Origin: a virus
Strand: one strand, 5' to 3'
Virus record (IMG/VR): IMGVR_UViG_3300042523_000108
Location: 1-33,331 of that record
Length of the DNA: 33,331 nt
Positions 29,580 to 33,331 of the stretch are shown piece after piece (position 1 is the first letter of the stretch; the number at the start of each line of letters is the position of its first letter). The notes beneath the pieces were generated by a model, which was given only the letters and a program-made list of their open reading frames with translations, was not told where the DNA came from and made no database searches. The position numbers and the translations under genes are program-made.

Positions 29580-31365
29580 AGTTCAGTTTGCAGGCGAAGA
29601 TATTGACAAGTACAAAACGCCAGAGTTTTATCAGGAGAAGAATAAGAAATACGTGAACTTCGGTTCGGATAATTTATATCCATTATACCTTGTAGACTTG
29701 TTTAACAGGTCGGCAAAACACAACGCTATTTTAACAGGAAAGCAGACTTACGTTTATGGAGCAGGTTTAAAGATGGAAGGCGTATGGGATTTATTTGCCA
29801 ACGCAAACAGATTTGATTCTTTAGATGAAATTTTCAATAAGTGCATATTAGATAAGTTATTGTATGGCGGTTATGCCTTGCAGATTATTTGGGATAGAGT
29901 AGGCGAATCAATAGCCGAGATTTATCACATGGACTTTAGCAAGATTCGCTCAAACGTAGACAACACCGAGTTCTATTTTTCAAACGATTGGGCAGACCCT
30001 AAAAGCAAGCAGAAAAGTTACAAGGTATTTAACCCTGAAAAGAAGGTAGGCGCACAAATATATTATTACAGAGATTACAGACCTGCAACGGCTACTTATC
30101 CTTTACCTGAATACATCGGTGCTATTCCTTATGTGGAGTGCGATGTAGAAATAGCGAATTATCATAGAAGCAACTTACATAATGAGTTCTTTTTTGGTGG
30201 TATTTTGTCTTTTAACAATGGCGAGCCAACGGAAGACGAGAAGCAAGACTTAGTACGTAGGTTAAATAGACGTCACAAAGGCACAGATAACGCAGGAAGA
30301 TGGATAATAAACTTCTCAGATAGAGTAGACAACGCCCCAACAGTTATCCCGATTCAGCCTAACGAATTAGACAAGCAATTTAACCTACTTAATGAGCAGG
30401 TTCAACAAGAAATATTTGTTGCTCACAAGATAACTTCGCCAATGTTCTTCGGGATAAGAGTTGAAGGTCAATTAGGTGGCAGAGCGGAAATGATAGATTC
30501 ATTTAAACTATTCGAACAAAACTACATCAGACCAATTCAGCAGCATTTTGAGCAACTATTCAACTACTTAGCTAATAAGTCAGGCAGCACGGCAACACTT
30601 GAGGTAATGCCTTTAGAAATGTTTAAACCTGCGTTTACTGAGCAGACCTTAATTCAGATAGCTACTAGACCAGAGATGCGTGAAATGGCAGGTTTACCAC
30701 CTGAGCCTGAAATAGTAGAAGCAGAGCCAATGCAAATGAGTAGCCAAGATTGGGAACGTGAAATAAGAGTGTTCTCAGAGTTTGGCGAAAGTGCGGACTT
30801 ATACGATGAAATAGAATCTAGAAAGATAACTTTTAGCGATGACCATTACGAGTTTGAGAGCCATTTAGAGTTTAACGAAAAGGAATTATTCGCTACTATT
30901 TACGAGCCAACCACAGCCGAAAAAAAGTTGTTAGATATAGTTACTAAGAACCCGTTAATTTCTCAGACTGACATTGCTAAAATAATGGATATGACTAGGG
31001 GCGCAGTCGGCAATATGTTAGACAAACTAAAGCGTGAGAAATTACTTGGCATTACAGAGGGTGCTTGGAACATTTTAACAGTGCCACCTAGAAGCAGCGT
31101 TTTAGATAGGGTGACAGATGAGTTATCGAAGTTTAATGTAAAGTATAAATACACTGGTCCAAGAGATAACAAGAACAGAGATTTTTGTAGAGCATTACTG
31201 AACTTAAACAAGGTTTATACAAGAGCAGAAATTGACAAGATTAGCGGCATAGTTGATAGAAATGTTTGGACAAAAAGAGGCGGATGGCAAACAGTCAAAG
31301 GCACAGATATTCATTTACCATTTTGCCGCCATCAATGGAGTTCAGTATTAGTAAAGAAAAAATAA
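29572..31365 (+). CDS. Portal protein with C-terminal winged-helix and Cys/His extension
   Basis: 597 residues. Portal part (1-~390): GSDNLYPLYLVDLFNRSAKH, TGKQTYVYGAGLKMEG, FFGIRVEGQLGGRAEMIDSF and YIRPIQQHFEQLF. Residues about 445-495 read as a winged helix-turn-helix (LLDIVTKNPLISQTDIAKIM, then MTRGAVGNMLDKLKREKLL). Residues about 520-597 resemble the C-terminus of Mu F/SPP1 gp7-like head morphogenesis proteins (YTGPRDNKNRDFC, YTRAEIDKISG, TKRGGW, PFCRHQW). So portal and minor head protein look fused with an inserted wHTH. The portal call is firm. Confidence 0.85.
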   Translation: MSRVQFAGEDIDKYKTPEFYQEKNKKYVNFGSDNLYPLYLVDLFNRSAKHNAILTGKQTYVYGAGLKMEGVWDLFANANRFDSLDEIFNKCILDKLLYGGYALQIIWDRVGESIAEIYHMDFSKIRSNVDNTEFYFSNDWADPKSKQKSYKVFNPEKKVGAQIYYYRDYRPATATYPLPEYIGAIPYVECDVEIANYHRSNLHNEFFFGGILSFNNGEPTEDEKQDLVRRLNRRHKGTDNAGRWIINFSDRVDNAPTVIPIQPNELDKQFNLLNEQVQQEIFVAHKITSPMFFGIRVEGQLGGRAEMIDSFKLFEQNYIRPIQQHFEQLFNYLANKSGSTATLEVMPLEMFKPAFTEQTLIQIATRPEMREMAGLPPEPEIVEAEPMQMSSQDWEREIRVFSEFGESADLYDEIESRKITFSDDHYEFESHLEFNEKELFATIYEPTTAEKKLLDIVTKNPLISQTDIAKIMDMTRGAVGNMLDKLKREKLLGITEGAWNILTVPPRSSVLDRVTDELSKFNVKYKYTGPRDNKNRDFCRALLNLNKVYTRAEIDKISGIVDRNVWTKRGGWQTVKGTDIHLPFCRHQWSSVLVKKK

Positions 31366-31366
31366 G

Positions 31367-31957
31367 ATGTTAAACACAACAGTACTATTTATAGGGGAAG
31401 CAGCACTAAAGCAAGAAAGTGTTATTAGTGAAAACGTAGACCCAAAACTTTTGATACCTACTATTAAGGAGGTTCAGAATATTTATATCCTGCCATTATT
31501 GGGAACTGCTTTGTATAACGAATTAGTTACCCAAGTGAGTGGCAATAGCGTGAGCGCAGATAACACCATTTTATTGCAGTCATACGTTCAGCCAACGATG
31601 ATAAAATATTGCGTCTACGAGTCTATGTTAGATTTAAGTTTCAAGTTCCAGAACAAGAACGTGGCAACTAAATCGAGCGAGTTCAGTCAGCAAGCAAGTT
31701 TAAACGATATTAGATACTTAATGGATAAGGCAATCAATAGGGCGCAGTATTATGCTGAGCGAGTGACCTTGTTTTTGATGGCAAATAACATGAAATATCC
31801 TGCTTACTTGAATCAAGGCAATGCAGACATTTCAACAATTTATCCAACCGCTAAGAACTACTCAAATGGTATGTATTTGGGTGGCGATATTGATTGTGAT
31901 GATATACCTGCAAGAATAAAGTATCAAGGCAATAACCCAAGAAGGTGGATGTTATGA
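31367..31957 (+). CDS. Head-tail connector / adaptor protein
   Basis: 196 residues: DPKLLIPTIKEVQNIYILPL, LGTALYNELVTQVSGN, a helix VQPTMIKYCVYESMLDLSF and RYLMDKAINRAQYYAERV. This layout is typical of the connector after the portal in Bacteroidota phages (DUF6712-like). It would form the neck ring under the portal. Starts one base after the portal stop. Confidence 0.65.
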   Translation: MLNTTVLFIGEAALKQESVISENVDPKLLIPTIKEVQNIYILPLLGTALYNELVTQVSGNSVSADNTILLQSYVQPTMIKYCVYESMLDLSFKFQNKNVATKSSEFSQQASLNDIRYLMDKAINRAQYYAERVTLFLMANNMKYPAYLNQGNADISTIYPTAKNYSNGMYLGGDIDCDDIPARIKYQGNNPRRWML

Positions 31958-32088
31958 GAAAAGAAGGAAGCAAGAATAAAAGTAACGTAGAGAAATTAAA
32001 ACAATTTGTAAAGAAATATGAAGGTCACTTTAAATCAGTTGATTGCCGAGTTGCAAACAATAGCAACAAACCACGAGCAAATAAATAG
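31954..32088 (+). CDS. Possible 44-residue basic protein
   Basis: ATG 31954 overlaps the connector stop (ATGA): MRKEGSKNKSNVEKLKQFV, KKYEGHFKSVDCRVANN and a short Lys-rich end, TAG at 32086-32088. It overlaps the next gene by 71 nt in another frame, so the C-terminal half may be chance. The stop-start coupling is the main support. Confidence 0.35.
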   Translation: MRKEGSKNKSNVEKLKQFVKKYEGHFKSVDCRVANNSNKPRANK

Positions 32089-32452
32089 CTTTTTCTTTGG
32101 TGACATTGCAGACTTAGGAACGGAAAGCCCTATGCAGTATCCTGTATTTTACGCAGATGTAACTCCTTCAAATTTTACTTACAAAGTTATTGCAGTTAAC
32201 TTGCAAATTATGGTAATGGACATTGTTAAAAAAGACCTCTCTAATGAGAACGATGTGTTGAGCGATTGCTTGCAAATTATGGAAGATATAATTATCAAGT
32301 TACGTGACCCAAGTAAGGTCTATTTAATACAAGATTCAATCAGTCTAAACCCTTTTAGCGATTCTCAGGGAGATGAAGTAAGCGGATGGACTGCTAATGT
32401 TACCATAAATATTCCAAGCACTTACAATGAATGTGCAGTTCCTTCAAATTAG
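32018..32452 (+). CDS. Tail completion / neck protein
   Basis: 144 residues: KVTLNQLIAELQTIATNHEQ, INSFFFGDIADLGTES, TYKVIAVNLQIMVMDIVKKD and SDCLQIMEDIIIKLRD. The pattern (short helix, FF.GD, beta core, D.L.DCLQIM.DI) is that of small neck or tail terminator proteins found at this site in Bacteroidota phages. Confidence 0.6.
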   Translation: MKVTLNQLIAELQTIATNHEQINSFFFGDIADLGTESPMQYPVFYADVTPSNFTYKVIAVNLQIMVMDIVKKDLSNENDVLSDCLQIMEDIIIKLRDPSKVYLIQDSISLNPFSDSQGDEVSGWTANVTINIPSTYNECAVPSN

Positions 32453-32470
32453 TATAAAATAAAAAAATAA

Positions 32471-32481
32471 TATTTAACAAT
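32471..32481 (+). promoter_or_regulatory. Late motif 6: TATTTA, 5 nt, ATG
   Basis: TATTTA at 32471-32476 within AAATAATATTTA, five bases before ATG 32482. Confidence 0.5.
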
Positions 32482-32754
32482 ATGACAGATTCAAATAAGA
32501 TTTTAGGCGGCAATGGATGTTTATTCATTGATGCAGCCTCAACAGGTAACAGATTCTTTTCGTTAGTAGTGAATGCCGATTGCGTGTTAAGCGTTTTAAC
32601 TAGCGCAGGTGGTCAGAATTTGCTAACTCAATATAACTTATCAGGCAAAACATTAAGTGCAGGAACTATTATCCCTATGTTCAATGGCGACCCAATCGCA
32701 GCAGTAACTCCAACAAGCGGAAGTTTAATCGGCTACGGATATAGGGAGGTTTAA
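32482..32754 (+). CDS. Small virion-associated protein
   Basis: 90 residues, beta-rich with few charges: NKILGGNGCLFIDAAS, GNRFFSLVVNADCVLSVL, TIIPMFNGDPIAAVTPTSGS, LIGYGYREV. Such short beta proteins near the fibre genes are common in Bacteroidota phages and may decorate head or tail. Function not known. Confidence 0.65.
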   Translation: MTDSNKILGGNGCLFIDAASTGNRFFSLVVNADCVLSVLTSAGGQNLLTQYNLSGKTLSAGTIIPMFNGDPIAAVTPTSGSLIGYGYREV

Positions 32755-32756
32755 CT

Positions 32757-33029
32757 ATGGCACTAGGTTTTGGCATAGGCATACCATTTATAAGACGTAG
32801 AGGCGGAACAGCCAACACTATCGTTAAAGACTTCAAAGCAAGAGTTGAAGCAGACGGAGGCACGTTTGAGGCTTATTCGTGTATGGTTTCTCAGATTAAC
32901 GAGTTATTAGCACAGCCGCAAATAGTTACTACTTTTAATTTACGAGTGGTTGCAGATAATGGCACGTTTGAAGCGGTTAATTGTATGCAAACTACTATCA
33001 CAGATTTACAAAATATAAACATTAATTAA
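32757..33029 (+). CDS. GTFEA double-repeat protein before receptor-binding gene
   Basis: 90 residues. N-terminus MALGFGIGIPFIRRRGG, then two copies of one unit: ARVEADGGTFEAYSCMVSQI (27-46) and RVVADNGTFEAVNCMQTTI (63-81), each followed by xxL. The unit R-V-x-A-D-x-G-T-F-E-A-x-x-C-M is also in the protein at 29088. Two bases separate it from the receptor-binding gene, so it may be a tail tip connector or an adaptor of that protein. Function inferred from position. Confidence 0.7.
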   Translation: MALGFGIGIPFIRRRGGTANTIVKDFKARVEADGGTFEAYSCMVSQINELLAQPQIVTTFNLRVVADNGTFEAVNCMQTTITDLQNININ

Positions 33030-33331
33030 TATGGGAAACGCATATGATTCGGCTTCACTTTTGGTAACGCCAAACGGGTACAAAGCAAGCAAAATTTATT
33101 CAGCCAAGCCGACAGACGGCACAGGGGATTTGGCATTTAGTAGGGCATCAACTGCAATGAGGCGCAATAGCGCAGGCTTATGGGAAGAAGTTGCCAATAA
33201 CGTGCCAAGACTTCAATACCCCATAGGTGGTGGTTGTCCAAGTTGGTTGTTTGAGCCGCAAGCGACAAATAGCGTAAATTATTCAAACAATCTATCTTTG
33301 GGCTGGAGTAATTTGGGTGGAAATTCAATAA
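32944..33331. repeat. Right copy of terminal near-repeat
   Basis: Pairs with bases 2-389. Differences from the left copy are clustered substitutions with no gaps, for example around 32958-32961, 32993-32996 and 33185-33204; the last 127 bases are identical. Confidence 0.8.
33031..33331 (+). CDS. Receptor-binding tail protein, second allele, truncated by window end
   Basis: The first 100 codons of a protein almost identical to that at 89-1240 (NAYDSASLL for NAYNNASLL, PTDGTGDLAF for PTDGSGDLAF, LWEEVANNVPR for LWESVANNIPR). It runs off the window. I read it as the alternative allele of the same gene, not as a second gene. Confidence 0.75.
   Translation, partial: MGNAYDSASLLVTPNGYKASKIYSAKPTDGTGDLAFSRASTAMRRNSAGLWEEVANNVPRLQYPIGGGCPSWLFEPQATNSVNYSNNLSLGWSNLGGNSI

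Noticed and set aside
1-33331. CRISPR arrays, tRNA genes, insertion sequences, integrase, CI-like repressor
   Set aside because: Looked for by eye on both strands; no spaced direct repeats, cloverleaf, transposase or recombinase motif was found.

Overview
The window reads as essentially the whole genome of a tailed phage of the siphovirus type, very probably infecting a member of the Bacteroidota (Flavobacterium-like hosts fit best). Evidence: every supportable gene is on the + strand, tightly packed with many ATGA/TAATG stop-start overlaps; the DNA is AT-rich; promoters match the Bacteroidota pattern (TTG, 19 nt, TAnnTTTG) rather than the E. coli one; Shine-Dalgarno sequences are rare; and several proteins belong to families typical of Bacteroidota or their phages (DUF3127, VirE-N/BT4734-like primase, GTFEA-motif tail proteins). 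No integrase, CI-like repressor or tRNA was seen, so a lytic lifestyle is the simplest reading. Standard bacterial code (TAA, TGA and TAG all used as stops).

The first 389 bases and the last 388 bases are alleles of one locus: about 260 nt are roughly 90% identical, followed by exactly 127 nt of perfect identity that ends at the last base. I infer a circular or circularly permuted genome of about 32,942 bp whose assembly wrapped around through a second strain variant at the receptor-binding gene.

Layout. (1) 1-5402: receptor-binding LamG-like tail protein, an unknown, a PAS-sensor protein with two membrane segments, then a lysis set (M15 endolysin, holin, membrane protein, unimolecular-spanin-like lipoprotein) interleaved with a calcineurin-like phosphoesterase. 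(2) 5403-6875: promoter P1 and a run of tiny early genes. (3) 6820-10480: promoter P2, then a recombination block (YqaJ-like exonuclease, DUF3127 OB-fold protein), MazG-like pyrophosphohydrolase, small genes and a stand-alone DnaA domain IV protein. (4) 10361-10691: an iteron-like cluster and a structured leader RNA with two possible pseudoknots, just before the primase-helicase. (5) 10692-14517: primase-helicase, SF2 helicase, VRR-NUC nuclease. (6) 14519-17348: promoter P3, sigma-like factor, small membrane protein, two glycosyltransferases. (7) 17362-33029: terminase, tail assembly chaperone with a -1 frameshift site, tail proteins, tape measure, protease, scaffold, capsid, tube candidate, portal, connectors, then back to the receptor-binding gene.

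How it may work together (inference): host RNA polymerase uses P1-P3 early; the P3 sigma-like protein may then read a late signal, TATTTA exactly 5 nt before ATG, which occurs at six genes, all downstream of the sigma gene. The most unusual items are the alternative-pseudoknot leader before the primase, the PAS-membrane protein next to the endolysin, the late TATTTA motif, the portal with a winged-helix extension, and two matched hairpin leaders (TAACAAGG-hairpin-16 nt-ATG). No gene-free stretch exceeds 300 bases; the longest, 10480-10691, holds the iterons and the leader RNA.
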